64,000 nt of DNA from Candidatus Haliotispira prima (lineage in GTDB: Bacteria > Spirochaetota > Spirochaetia > SP-2023), in contig CP123443.1 in the NCBI GenBank assembly GCA_029867005.1, positions 1,426,001 to 1,490,000 of the forward strand, given 5' to 3'. Made by a program: the position numbers and the translations under genes. This document shows positions 45,716-55,514 of this stretch, in pieces; position 1 is the stretch's first letter; every line of letters begins with the position of its first letter. The notes below the pieces were generated by a model. The model saw only the letters and a list, made by a program, of their open reading frames with translations. It ran no database searches and was not told where the DNA came from.

Positions 45716-47458
45716 ATGAAGCAAATTTTGGTTGTCGATTTCGGAGGGCAGACCTCCCACCTGATATGCCGACGTTTGCGGGACAGCGGGGTATACGCTC
45801 AGGTTATTTCCCCCTTGACTCCTGTATTCCAGTGGTTTCAGGACTGTGATTGCGATTGGAGAGACATCAGGGGGCTGATTTTCTCCGGCTCGCCGTTTTC
45901 TGTTTATGCGCAGGACGCGCCCCGACCCCACAGGCAGATTTTGGCACTGGCGGCCGCTGTGCCGACTCTGGGTATTTGCTATGGCTTACACTGGCTGACC
46001 CAGCACTTGGGCGGTCAGGTAAAGGCCTTGGAACACAAAGAATACGGGCCCAATCCGGTCAAAGTCCTGGCACCCCAAGTTTTGGCACAGGAGACTTTGG
46101 TGCCGGGAGGTGCCCAAGACCATACCGTTTCCCCCATACTGGCGGGGGTTCCGGATTCCTTTGTGTCATGGATGAGCCACGCGGACAGCCTGCAATCTCT
46201 GCCAAGGTATTTCACCCTGCTGGCCGAGAGCGAGCAGGGACTGCCGGCGATCATCCGTTCAGAGGGCCTGAAGATTAGGGATTCCGCACTGTACAGCGAA
46301 ATGGCTCAGGGTCTGGCGGAGGCCGGCCAAATTTTGGATGGGAAAATTTTAGACGAGGAAATTTTAGATGGGGAATGGGAGCTTTACGGTTTCCAATTCC
46401 ATCCGGAGGCCAGTCACTGCGAGTCAGGCAGCCAATTTTTGGCAAACTTTGCCCTGTCCGTCTGTGGTTGCGATGCTGCCTGGGCTCTGGAAAGTTGGGA
46501 GAAATCCGTCGCAACGGAAATCAAAGAGCAGGTCGCCGATGCCCCGGTAGTGCTGTTAATCTCCGGAGGTGTCGATTCTTCTGTGGTTGCAGCTTTGCTG
46601 CTGCGCTATCTCCCGGCAGAGCAGATCCACTTACTGTATTTTGATACGGGACTGATGCGCCTCGGCGAGACGGCGCAGGTAGTTGGGCAATTAACCGAAC
46701 TGGGAGCAAAGTATTTCCGCCAGGTCGATGCCCAAAAAGAATTTATTTCTGCCTTGGCCAATGTCTCGGAACCGGAACAGAAACGCCGGATCATTGGCGA
46801 TTTGTTTATCCAAATCCAAGAGCAGGAAATTTGTGGGCTGTTCCCCGAAAACACAGAGTATTTTTTGGCCCAAGGTACGCTGTATACGGATATGATTGAG
46901 TCCGGTATGGGTGTGGGCAAATACGCGGCTGTGATTAAATCCCACCACAATGTCAGCACGCCGCTGGTCCGCAAGTTACGGGAACAAAAACGCTTGGTGG
47001 AGCCGCTGGCGACACTATACAAGGATGAAGTGCGCCGCCTGGGTGAGAATCTGGGTTTAAGCCGGGAGATTACCCGGCGGCAGCCATTTCCGGGCCCGGG
47101 GCTGGCAATCAGGATATTGGGTGATGTGACGGCAGAAAAGCTGGATTTGCTGCGCGGCATTGACCATCTATATTTGGAAACCCTGCGGGAATTGGGCATC
47201 TACGGCAAAATATGGCAGGCTTTTGCGGTTCTGCTGCCGGTTCAGAGTGTTGGAGTCACGGGGGACAGCCGGAGCTACGGGCCGGTAATTGCCTTGCGGG
47301 CAATTACCTCTGTCGATGGTATGAGTGCCGAAGTCTACCCCTTCCGCCATGACCAACTGCAAAAGATTTCCACTCGGATTAGCAATCGCTTCCCCGAGAT
47401 CAGCAGGGTCGTTTACGATATTTCGGCAAAACCGCCGGCAACGATTGAATGGGAGTAA
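45716..47458 (+). CDS. guaA: GMP synthase (glutamine-hydrolysing)
   Basis: 580 residues. Aminates XMP to GMP. The class I glutaminase domain has VVDFGGQTSHLI, the nucleophile in LGICYGLHW, and the His/Glu in YGFQFHPEASH. The ATP pyrophosphatase has LISGGVDSSVVAALL. The C-terminal dimerisation domain has KSHHNVSTPLVRKLREQKRL and RQPFPGPGLAIRILG, and the end is PPATIEWE. The ATG at 45716 has AAAGGTGG five bases upstream. It is about 55 residues longer than usual. Most of the excess is an insertion just before FHPE, including three copies of ILDGK/ILDEE/ILDGE encoded by a 15-bp x3 tract (46331-46375). Confidence 0.95.
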   Translation: MKQILVVDFGGQTSHLICRRLRDSGVYAQVISPLTPVFQWFQDCDCDWRDIRGLIFSGSPFSVYAQDAPRPHRQILALAAAVPTLGICYGLHWLTQHLGGQVKALEHKEYGPNPVKVLAPQVLAQETLVPGGAQDHTVSPILAGVPDSFVSWMSHADSLQSLPRYFTLLAESEQGLPAIIRSEGLKIRDSALYSEMAQGLAEAGQILDGKILDEEILDGEWELYGFQFHPEASHCESGSQFLANFALSVCGCDAAWALESWEKSVATEIKEQVADAPVVLLISGGVDSSVVAALLLRYLPAEQIHLLYFDTGLMRLGETAQVVGQLTELGAKYFRQVDAQKEFISALANVSEPEQKRRIIGDLFIQIQEQEICGLFPENTEYFLAQGTLYTDMIESGMGVGKYAAVIKSHHNVSTPLVRKLREQKRLVEPLATLYKDEVRRLGENLGLSREITRRQPFPGPGLAIRILGDVTAEKLDLLRGIDHLYLETLRELGIYGKIWQAFAVLLPVQSVGVTGDSRSYGPVIALRAITSVDGMSAEVYPFRHDQLQKISTRISNRFPEISRVVYDISAKPPATIEWE

Positions 47459-47643
47459 ACGGATGCTTTCAACTCTTACCTGCAATTTATGACAGACAAG
47501 TCTTTATTTGAGGGTCTTTGCTTTTACCGGCCGATCTGTGCCACTATTGATAATCTCTTTACATTACAGCAGGCGTAGCCTTTCGTTACAGCATTCTGTT
47601 CCGGAAAGGGGCCGGGGTGGCCTAATATCGACTGTGCCCCTCC

Positions 47644-47672
47644 TTGACAAATTTCCTGAACGAATATACAAT
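47644..47672 (+). promoter_or_regulatory. Promoter of kelch lipoprotein copy A
   Basis: Perfect TTGACA (47644-47649), 17 bases, TACAAT (47667-47672). GGAGGA (47695-47700) and the leader ATG at 47711 follow. Confidence 0.85.
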
Positions 47673-47710
47673 AGGCTATAGTTGCGCAGCCTTTGGAGGA
47701 TATTTTTCTT

Positions 47711-47818
47711 ATGAAATGTCAAAACAGACTATTGACCATTAACGGACTAAACAGTACAATTCCACTATCCACTATCCACTATCCACTATCCACTATCCAC
47801 TATCCATACCCGGATTAG
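47711..47818 (+). other. Leader reading frame of copy A (out of phase, 35 codons)
   Basis: Starts with MKCQNRLLTINGLN after a strong GGAGG site, runs through six CCACTAT units and stops at TAG 47816-47818. With one unit fewer it would continue in frame into the lipoprotein at 47955 (distance between the two ATGs 244 bases, not divisible by three). Confidence 0.7.
47762..47803 (+). repeat. CCACTAT heptanucleotide repeat, six units (copy A)
   Basis: Six perfect units inside the leader frame of copy A. A change of one unit shifts the frame by one base. Confidence 0.95.
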
Positions 47819-47954
47819 AACATATATACAAGCAGCTTACTTTCCATTATTTTTCCATAAACCTCCGTTTTCCAAAGCCTTTCCGTCTCTCTTTTTTCCA
47901 TCCTTCTTATTCGTTTCGTTCTGTCCGGCTGCGCGCCGCCTCCGGCATCCAAAG

Positions 47955-49001
47955 ATGACCGGCGGTATACTGACAGCGGTCATCTTTGCCCTGACTTTGG
48001 CTCTCGGATGCCAGGATCTTGGCACTACCACCAGTACTAACAACAACAACAATAATAACGACAACGACAACAACGACAACGACAACAACAACAAAATCAG
48101 AGCGTGGCGACAAGTGACCGCAGATGCAGGGTTTACACCTCGAACTGCCCATGCTGCGGTAGGGCTGAACAATGATCTATTTATTATCGGGGGGCATCTC
48201 GGTGGGAGTGCCACAGATGAAGTGTGGAGGTCTTCGGATAAGGGACTGACCTGGGCAAGTGTGGCATCCGGCGCAAGATTTTCGGCTGCTCCCAAGATAC
48301 CTGCGCTAGCCCTGAACGGTAGTATATTCGTGATCGGGTCGGGGAACGGTCTGAACGCAAAGAATACTGTATGGGAGTCGTCTGACAGGGGTGTGACTTG
48401 GACAAGCGTGGCAACCGGCACAGTAAGCTCAAGGTTTACGGCTCGTGGCTCTCATGCGGCAGTGGTGTTGAACAACAAAATATTCGTGATTGGGGGGCGT
48501 CTTGCCAGTAATGACGCAGAGAATAACGAGGTGTGGAAATCTGCGGACGAGGGGCTGACCTGGATGGAAGTGACAAGCACCGGCACCAAATTTACAGGCC
48601 GCTATAATCATGCTGCGGTGGTATTAAACAGCGACATATTCGTGATTGGGGGAGAGACCGGTTCCAGCTCTTTCAGCGATGAGGTGTGGAAATCTGCGGA
48701 CGAGGGGCTGACCTGGACGGAAGTGACAAGCACCGGCACCAAATTTACAAGCCGCTATAATCATGCTGCGTTGGTATTAAACAACGATATATTCGTGATT
48801 GGGGGAGAGACCGGTTCCAGCTCTTTCAGCGATGAGGTGTGGAAATCTTCAGATGAGGGTCTGACCTGGACGGAGATAAACACGACCGGCACGAAGTTTA
48901 CAGCTCGCCGTAATCATGCCGTGGCAGTGTTGAATGGCGACATGTTTCTGATTGGCGGTTTTGACGGTGCCCGTAAAAGTGACGTGTGGGCCTACGATTA
49001 G
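47955..49001 (+). CDS. Kelch/Asp-box propeller lipoprotein, copy A (off phase)
   Basis: 348 residues from the ATG at 47955. The signal is TGGILTAVIFALTLALGC with the lipidated Cys in LALGC. An 18-residue Asn/Asp tether (48039-48092) is encoded by AAC/AAT/GAC triplets. Five full blades follow, each a kelch half (HAAVVLNNKIFVIGG) joined to an Asp-box half (SSDEGLTWTEV). A sixth blade is closed by the N-terminal IRAWRQVTADAGF strand. Probably a surface-exposed binding protein. This ATG has no ribosome site, and its signal lacks a basic n-region. Those residues (RRLRHPK) are encoded just upstream, in the same frame, and can be reached only from the leader ATG, which is out of phase in this copy. 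It is presumably expressed poorly or not at all. Confidence 0.85.
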   Translation: MTGGILTAVIFALTLALGCQDLGTTTSTNNNNNNNDNDNNDNDNNNKIRAWRQVTADAGFTPRTAHAAVGLNNDLFIIGGHLGGSATDEVWRSSDKGLTWASVASGARFSAAPKIPALALNGSIFVIGSGNGLNAKNTVWESSDRGVTWTSVATGTVSSRFTARGSHAAVVLNNKIFVIGGRLASNDAENNEVWKSADEGLTWMEVTSTGTKFTGRYNHAAVVLNSDIFVIGGETGSSSFSDEVWKSADEGLTWTEVTSTGTKFTSRYNHAALVLNNDIFVIGGETGSSSFSDEVWKSSDEGLTWTEINTTGTKFTARRNHAVAVLNGDMFLIGGFDGARKSDVWAYD

Positions 49002-49165
49002 ATTATTCTTTATTGATTTTAGTTCATTGATTTTCATTGATATTGGCACCGACAGCAAGGCTTACAAAGCTTAGCCTGCCCTCTAAGCTGATTCTCTTGC
49101 AGTTGCAGAGCTAACTCCCCTCCTTTGGAAGAGCAGGGGTGGCCTAATATCGACTGTGCCCCTCC

Positions 49166-49194
49166 TTGACAAATTTCCTGAACGAATATACAAT
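49166..49194 (+). promoter_or_regulatory. Promoter of kelch lipoprotein copy B
   Basis: TTGACA (49166-49171), 17 bases, TACAAT (49189-49194); GGAGG at 49216-49220, ATG at 49232. An AGGGG/CCCCT inverted repeat lies just upstream, as in copy A but not in copy C. Confidence 0.85.
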
Positions 49195-49231
49195 AGGCTA
49201 TAGTTGCACAGCCTTGGAGGATATTTTTCTT

Positions 49232-50548
<1,317 letters not shown>

Positions 50549-50660
50549 ATTATTCTTTATTGATTTTAGTTCATTGATATTGGTACCGGCAGCAAGGCTT
50601 ACAAAGCTTAGCCTGCCCTCTAAGCTGATTCTCTTGCAGTTGCAGAGCTAACTCCCCCCC

Positions 50661-50689
50661 TTGACAAATTTTCTGAACGAATATACAAT
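50661..50689 (+). promoter_or_regulatory. Promoter of kelch lipoprotein copy C
   Basis: TTGACA (50661-50666), 17 bases, TACAAT (50684-50689). GGAGG at 50711-50715 and ATG at 50725; the spacing is two bases shorter than in copies A and B. Confidence 0.85.
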
Positions 50690-50724
50690 AAGTTAAAATT
50701 GCACAACCTTGGAGGATTTTTCTT

Positions 50725-50835
50725 ATGAAATGTCAAAACAGACTATTGACCATTAACGGGCTAAACAGTACAATTCCACTATCCACTATCCACTATCCAC
50801 TATCCATACCCGGATTAGAACATATATACAATTAG
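50725..50835 (+). other. Leader reading frame of copy C (out of phase, 36 codons)
   Basis: Same MKCQNRLL start; four heptamers shift it so that it ends at TAG 50833-50835. The distance to the lipoprotein ATG is 230 bases. One extra unit would restore the frame. Confidence 0.7.
50776..50803 (+). repeat. CCACTAT heptanucleotide repeat, four units (copy C)
   Basis: Four perfect units; with copies A (six) and B (five) this gives the three possible reading phases. Confidence 0.95.
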
Positions 50836-50954
50836 CTTACTTTCCATTATCTTTCCATAAACCTCCGTTTTCCAAAGCCTTTCCGTCTCTCTTTTTTCCA
50901 TCCTTCTTATTCGTTTCCTTCTGTCCGACTGCGCGCCGCCTGCGGCATCCAAAG

Positions 50955-52040
50955 ATGACCGGCGGTATACTGACAGCGGTTATCTTTGCCCTGACTTTGG
51001 CTCTCGGATGCCAGGATCTTGGCACTACCACCAGTACCAACAACAACAATAATAATAATAATAACGACAATAACAACAACGATAACGACAATAACGACAA
51101 CAACAACAATAATAACAATAATAACAATAACAATAACAACAAAATCAGAGCGTGGCGACAAGTGACCGCAGATGCAGGGTTTGCACCTCGAAATGGTCAT
51201 GCTGCGGTTGCACTGAACAATGATCTATTTATTATCGGGGGGCATCTCGGTGGGAATGCCACAAGTGAAGTGTTGAGGTCTTCGGACAAGGGACAAACTT
51301 GGACAAGTGTGGCATCCGGTGCGAGGTTCCCGGCCAATCCCGATCTGGCGGTGACAGTCCTGGGCGGTAATATATTCGTGGTCGGCTCAGGAGTCAGAGA
51401 CAATACGGTGTGGAAGTCATCTGACAGGGGAGAAACCTGGACGGCTGTGTCAACCGGCACAGCAAGCTCAAGGTTTTCGGCTCGCCGTCAGCATGCTGCG
51501 GTGGCATTAAACGGCAAGATATTTGTGATTGGGGGCTCTTTCCTGGATGGCTCTTTCAGCGATGAAGTGTGGAAGTCTTCAGATGAGGGGCAGACCTGGA
51601 CGGAAGTCACAAGCACTGCCAAGTTTACAGCTCGCCGTGAGTTTGCTGCGGTCGCATTAAACGGCAGCATATTTGTGATCGGGGGAGATACCGGTTCCAG
51701 CTCTTTCAGCGATGAAGTGTGGACATCTTCAGATGAGGGGCAGACCTGGACGGAAGTCACAAGCACTGCCAAGTTTGCAACTCGCAGTGAGCTTGCTGCG
51801 GTGATTTTCAACGGTGATATATCTGTGATCGGAGGAAAGATCAATACTGCCGGCTCTTTCAGCGATGAAGTGTGGACATCTTCAGATGAGGGTCTGACCT
51901 GGACGGAGATAAACACGACCGGCACGAAGTTTACAGCTCGCCGTAATCATGCCGTGGCAGTGTTGAATGGCGACATGTTTTTGATTGGCGGTGTCGATTC
52001 CGGCAGTAGCATTAAAAGTGACGTGTGGGCCTACGATTAG
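50955..52040 (+). CDS. Kelch/Asp-box propeller lipoprotein, copy C (off phase)
   Basis: 361 residues from the ATG at 50955, nearly identical to copy B over most of its length. The Asn/Asp tether has the same total of 34 residues (51039-51140), but the long uninterrupted Asn run is on the other side of the DNNNNDNDNND core, showing independent triplet expansion. There are six propeller blades; the last differs (GGVDSGSSIKSDVWAYD in place of GGFDGARKSDVWAYD). As in copy A, the lipoprotein ATG lacks a ribosome site and the leader ATG is out of phase, so translation is expected to be low. A true terminator follows. Confidence 0.85.
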   Translation: MTGGILTAVIFALTLALGCQDLGTTTSTNNNNNNNNNDNNNNDNDNNDNNNNNNNNNNNNNNKIRAWRQVTADAGFAPRNGHAAVALNNDLFIIGGHLGGNATSEVLRSSDKGQTWTSVASGARFPANPDLAVTVLGGNIFVVGSGVRDNTVWKSSDRGETWTAVSTGTASSRFSARRQHAAVALNGKIFVIGGSFLDGSFSDEVWKSSDEGQTWTEVTSTAKFTARREFAAVALNGSIFVIGGDTGSSSFSDEVWTSSDEGQTWTEVTSTAKFATRSELAAVIFNGDISVIGGKINTAGSFSDEVWTSSDEGLTWTEINTTGTKFTARRNHAVAVLNGDMFLIGGVDSGSSIKSDVWAYD

Positions 52041-52076
52041 ATTATTCTTTATTGATTTTAGTTCATTGATTTTGGT

Positions 52077-52128
52077 ACCGGCAGCAAGGCTTACAAAGCT
52101 TATTAGCCTGCCGGTTTTTTTTGTGTTT
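52077..52128 (+). terminator. Terminator of the kelch lipoprotein array
   Basis: ACCGGCA (52077-52083) pairs with TGCCGGT (52109-52115), with an inner AGGCT/AGCCT pairing, followed by TTTTTTTGTGTTTTT. Degenerate remnants follow copies A and B. Confidence 0.85.
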
Positions 52129-52190
52129 TTGCGTTTTTCCAATTCTTTTGGAATTTTTGAAATTTCCGGGCCTCTTATAGAGTAACAGAA

Positions 52191-52230
52191 CAGAATACCG
52201 GCTCCGTTTTCAGACGGAGCCGGTATTCTG
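52191..52230. terminator. 17-bp perfect hairpin between convergent units
   Basis: CAGAATACCGGCTCCGT (52191-52207) and its exact complement (52214-52230) around a 6-base loop, followed by TTTCTTTATCTG. It lies just past the stop of the minus-strand TPR gene and can serve both directions. Confidence 0.8.
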
Positions 52231-52235
52231 TTTCT

Positions 52236-54626
52236 TTATCTGTTCCGGGTTTTGAGCCGGGTATAATATTCGTACATCTCCCCCCAGCCCTGTCGTTTCA
52301 TATGAAGCCACAGTTCGGATTCCGGGTAGCGCAACCTGGCCAATTCCCCCGCGTCCAGTTTGGGCGTTTCCATATTGAGCTCCAAGGTATTACTCATTCG
52401 CTCACTGCGATAAAACTCGATGGTATTCTTACCATCCTGCCCCGACAGCGGGGCCAACAGGGAGACCAGCAAACGTTGATGTTCCCGAGGGCAACACAGG
52501 CCGAAATAAATGCGGGCAATTCTGAGTTTTTCTGTCATGTCCGGCAATTGACCAAAGCTGAGCAACCGCCATTCTTTTTCGTATTCCCATTCCCGCATCT
52601 TGGTGTGCAGTATGCCCACCAAACTTTGGCCTGCTATGGCCCGGTCCCGTTCTGCTCCCTCTGTCCGGGCATCGCCGCCCGATGTGGCCTCGTATCTATT
52701 GCCGGGGTTGATCTGTATCTGCGCAGCGGGCTTGTAAACAACCTTACAGAGCTTGATTTTATTCTCTTTCAGGCCCTGTTCCTCCAGCTCGTAGCCAATG
52801 CAGATACCCCGGTGACGGTCCGCGTAGTGGCTGTACATCAGCGCATTGTGCGAGTCCTCTGTCAGACAGGCCATGCGCGGAGGCCTATCCTGAAACAACA
52901 GCGCGAGTGCCGGGTTCTCCAACTCCCCAACAAGGGGAGTATCAAAAGGGTCGTTGAATTCTTGGGGATCGGCCAAATAGAGCCGCCCGGCCAGAAGGTT
53001 CTCCAATGTCCGGAGGTCCACCGGTTGGTACTTATACAATCGTTTTCCCGGCCCAAGGTCTGCGGGTAAAGAGTCTGCGGGCAAAACGTCTATCGCCTTT
53101 TCCCAGTCCTCGGAAACCGGTTCCTCCGCCCCTTTTTCCCGGTGTGTATGAGCCTCATAAACAGAAGCATCGACACTGCCTTTATCTGACTCGATAACCG
53201 CATTGAAATCCTCCGGAGCCTCGTCCGGTTCGTCCTGCTTGCTATACGCAATGCCCCTGTTCAAGCCGGCATCTTCCGCATCTCCTTTTTCGCTTTCGCT
53301 TTCACTTTCACTTTCACTTTCACTTTCGTTTTCACTATGCGCAACACTCCGGTTGTCATAGGCCCCGGTATCGCCCGTATCAATTTTCATGGCCCGGTCG
53401 GAATCGTCCGGAGCCTGTTCTGTCTTATCCTCTATCCGGTCTGCGATCCCCCGGCGGTTGTGCAGTTCGGCCTCATCCGGATTGATCTTCACAGCCCGGT
53501 CGAAGTCGGCCAAAGCCTGCTGCTCTTGGCCCTGCTCCTGCGACAACAGCCCCCGGTTGTAGTAGCCCACAGCAGAGTTTGGTTCTGATGCAATGGCCCG
53601 ATTATAATCTCCCAGAGCCTTCTGCCACCGGCCCTGTTCCCGATATAAATCCCCGCGACTGTTGTAGCTTGCGGCATCGCCCGGCCGGAGCTCTATGGCC
53701 CGGTTAAAATCCGCCAAAGCCCGTTCCGATTGCCCCTGTGCCTGATATAGCAACCCTCGGTTGTTATAAAATCCGGCATCGTCCGGATGGAGTTCTATAG
53801 CTCGGTTGAAATCGGCCAAAGCCTGCTGCCATTGGCCATGTTCCTGAGACACAATGCCTCTGTTATTATAGGCCTGGGCAGAATGGGGCTGCAATGCGAT
53901 GGCCTGATTAAAATCGGCCAGGGCCTCCTGCCATTTGCCCCGCCCCTGAAATAACCGGCCCCGATTGTAATAGGCCTTACCATATAGAGGGTTTACTTTA
54001 ATAGCTTGGTTGTAATCCTGAAAGGCCTCTTCGAGCCGGTTCCCTTCCCTGTAGACATCCCCCCGGCTGTTATAAAACCCGGCATCATCCGGATTGATTT
54101 TTATGGCCCGGTTAAAATCGGCCAAAGCCTGCTGCCATTGGCCGTGTTCCTGAGACAGGAGACCTCGGCTCTTGTAAGCCGGGTCAAAGTTCGGCTCGAA
54201 TGCGATAGCCTGATTAAAATCCGCTAAGGCTTGCTGCCATTTACCCTGAACCTGAAATAACAGACCCCGGTTGTTGTAGGCCTTGGCAAAGTTCGGTTTT
54301 ATTTTTATGGCTTGGTTGAAATCGGCCAAGGCCTGTGATGCCTGGCCCTGCGCCTTATATAAAAGCCCCCGGTTGTTATAGATTCTGGCATCACCCGGTT
54401 TCATTTTTATGGCATAATTAAAATCGGCCAAGGTTTGCTGCCACTGGCCTTGCCCCCCGTATAAGGCACCTCGATTGTGGTAGGCCAAACCAAGTTTCTT
54501 TTTGGCAAAAGAATCCTGCTCATAGTTTTGTTCAATGTCCTCGATAAATCGGGTGTAATTCTCCGGTGAGGCCTGCTCCGGCAGATGGTAGCTTTGTACA
54601 AGCTTCCTATATTCTTTTGGGGTCAT
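52236..54626 (-). CDS. TPR-repeat protein with C-terminal DUF2971 domain
   Basis: 796 residues. Residues 1-40 (ASPENYTRFIEDIEQNYEQD, SFAKKKLGLAYHNRG) are almost the same as the start of the AAA protein at 55507-57483. Next come ten regular TPR units of 34 residues (AYNNRGLLYQAQGQ..ALADFNRAIEL) and about three degenerate ones, interrupted by a Ser/Glu run from a TTTCAC hexamer tract (about 53290-53335). Residues about 540-780 fit DUF2971: LYKYQPVDLRTLENLLAGRL, DPQEFNDPFD, NALMYSHYADRHRGICIGYE, WEYEKEWRLLSF and IYFG. DUF2971 is often found in accessory regions and its activity is unknown. GGAGG precedes the ATG. Likely output arm of a TPR sensor system (inference). Confidence 0.83.
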   Translation of the reverse strand: MTPKEYRKLVQSYHLPEQASPENYTRFIEDIEQNYEQDSFAKKKLGLAYHNRGALYGGQGQWQQTLADFNYAIKMKPGDARIYNNRGLLYKAQGQASQALADFNQAIKIKPNFAKAYNNRGLLFQVQGKWQQALADFNQAIAFEPNFDPAYKSRGLLSQEHGQWQQALADFNRAIKINPDDAGFYNSRGDVYREGNRLEEAFQDYNQAIKVNPLYGKAYYNRGRLFQGRGKWQEALADFNQAIALQPHSAQAYNNRGIVSQEHGQWQQALADFNRAIELHPDDAGFYNNRGLLYQAQGQSERALADFNRAIELRPGDAASYNSRGDLYREQGRWQKALGDYNRAIASEPNSAVGYYNRGLLSQEQGQEQQALADFDRAVKINPDEAELHNRRGIADRIEDKTEQAPDDSDRAMKIDTGDTGAYDNRSVAHSENESESESESESESEKGDAEDAGLNRGIAYSKQDEPDEAPEDFNAVIESDKGSVDASVYEAHTHREKGAEEPVSEDWEKAIDVLPADSLPADLGPGKRLYKYQPVDLRTLENLLAGRLYLADPQEFNDPFDTPLVGELENPALALLFQDRPPRMACLTEDSHNALMYSHYADRHRGICIGYELEEQGLKENKIKLCKVVYKPAAQIQINPGNRYEATSGGDARTEGAERDRAIAGQSLVGILHTKMREWEYEKEWRLLSFGQLPDMTEKLRIARIYFGLCCPREHQRLLVSLLAPLSGQDGKNTIEFYRSERMSNTLELNMETPKLDAGELARLRYPESELWLHMKRQGWGEMYEYYTRLKTRNR

Positions 54627-54926
54627 TCGCTGTACCCTCCTTGCTTCGGTATTGTTTAAATATTGTTTGGATTTTGCTTAAATTTTGCCCGGTCTCGGCC
54701 TTGCTTTTCGCCGGCCGGCATTCTGACGCATGGTTTACAATCTCCTGTTTTCATTTTCACTTTTATTTTGCATCTTTGCTTTATTTTTCGGATGATTTTT
54801 CCAAAGAAATGCCGTGTTTTTCACTGCCTTCTGATTATTCGGGCCAAAAACGGAACTATTGCATTTCAATTGTATTTCAAAGGTCTCCGAATTTTGCCGG
54901 TTCCTTTCTACGCTTACTCTATTAAT
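54627..54926 (-). other. 300-base intercistronic region with a possible 17-codon leader peptide
   Basis: Lies between the small partner gene and the TPR-DUF2971 gene, read on the minus strand. A frame from 54731 down to 54678 encodes MRQNAGRRKARPRPGKI with GGAG ten bases before it: a short, strongly basic peptide. Closer to the next gene, TATTGTTTAAA and TTTTGCTTAAA duplications occur. No terminator is seen, so the three genes may be one transcript. Confidence 0.35.
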
Positions 54927-55514
54927 CTACGGCCCCTTTTCAGATTCTTCTTTCTTGCTGATAATAATGCCCAACTCCTTTTCAGCCTGTGTTTGAGTGA
55001 ATGTGTGGACTGTAAAGGGTAGCCCGGTTATTGTTTGGTACTTTCCCAATTCTATTTTGACTGCATCCGTCATATTTCTCCAGTCTTTATGTTCTTTTTG
55101 TGAACTGCCGTCCGCAATATAGTAGATAAAGATAAAAAAGACTTTTTTGGGAGATTCTGAAACAAAGTTGTTCATTACTTTAAATTTTCCCTGCTGAGAA
55201 AATGCAATGAGTATCATATCGGTAAATTTTTTGATCATTTCCTGCTGTTGTTCACTTTTATATTGCTTAATGATAGCTCCTCGTTTATTTTTATCTTCGC
55301 CTAATTCTCCTTCCACATCCTGAATCCAATATTTGTATGCTGTGGGTCTATATTCTGATACTTCGACAAAGTAAAATTTTTGTCCTTTTGTGTAGAAATA
55401 ATCCATGTCCTTGAGTTGCCATGAGTCTCCCAGCTTCTCTTTAATTTTAATAGGCTCCGGATCCGGATCATTTACTATCGTTACACACAAACGACCTTCT
55501 TTGTCATTAATCAT
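54927..55514 (-). CDS. Small protein coupled to the TPR-AAA ATPase, unknown fold
   Basis: 195 residues, no family recognised. It opens with INDKEGRLCVTIVNDPDPEP and a predicted beta core, MDYFYTKGQKFYFVEVSEYRP. An acidic residue on the YFVEVSE strand is reminiscent of PD-(D/E)xK nucleases, but the Lys is missing. A helical middle with many Lys/Gln follows (IIKQYKSEQQQEMIKKFTDM), then a hydrophobic strand KKVFFIFIYYIAD. The start at 55514 overlaps the stop of the ATPase gene (ATGATTAA), with GAGG nine bases upstream, so translation is coupled and a 1:1 complex is likely. Effector, adaptor or immunity roles are all possible. Cytoplasmic. Confidence 0.65.
   Translation of the reverse strand: MINDKEGRLCVTIVNDPDPEPIKIKEKLGDSWQLKDMDYFYTKGQKFYFVEVSEYRPTAYKYWIQDVEGELGEDKNKRGAIIKQYKSEQQQEMIKKFTDMILIAFSQQGKFKVMNNFVSESPKKVFFIFIYYIADGSSQKEHKDWRNMTDAVKIELGKYQTITGLPFTVHTFTQTQAEKELGIIISKKEESEKGP

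Noticed and set aside
47837..48421. Minus-strand frames with poly-Leu/Val opposite the kelch lipoprotein genes
   Set aside because: These are the complement of the Asn/Asp triplet tract and recur in all three copies only because the copies are duplicated.
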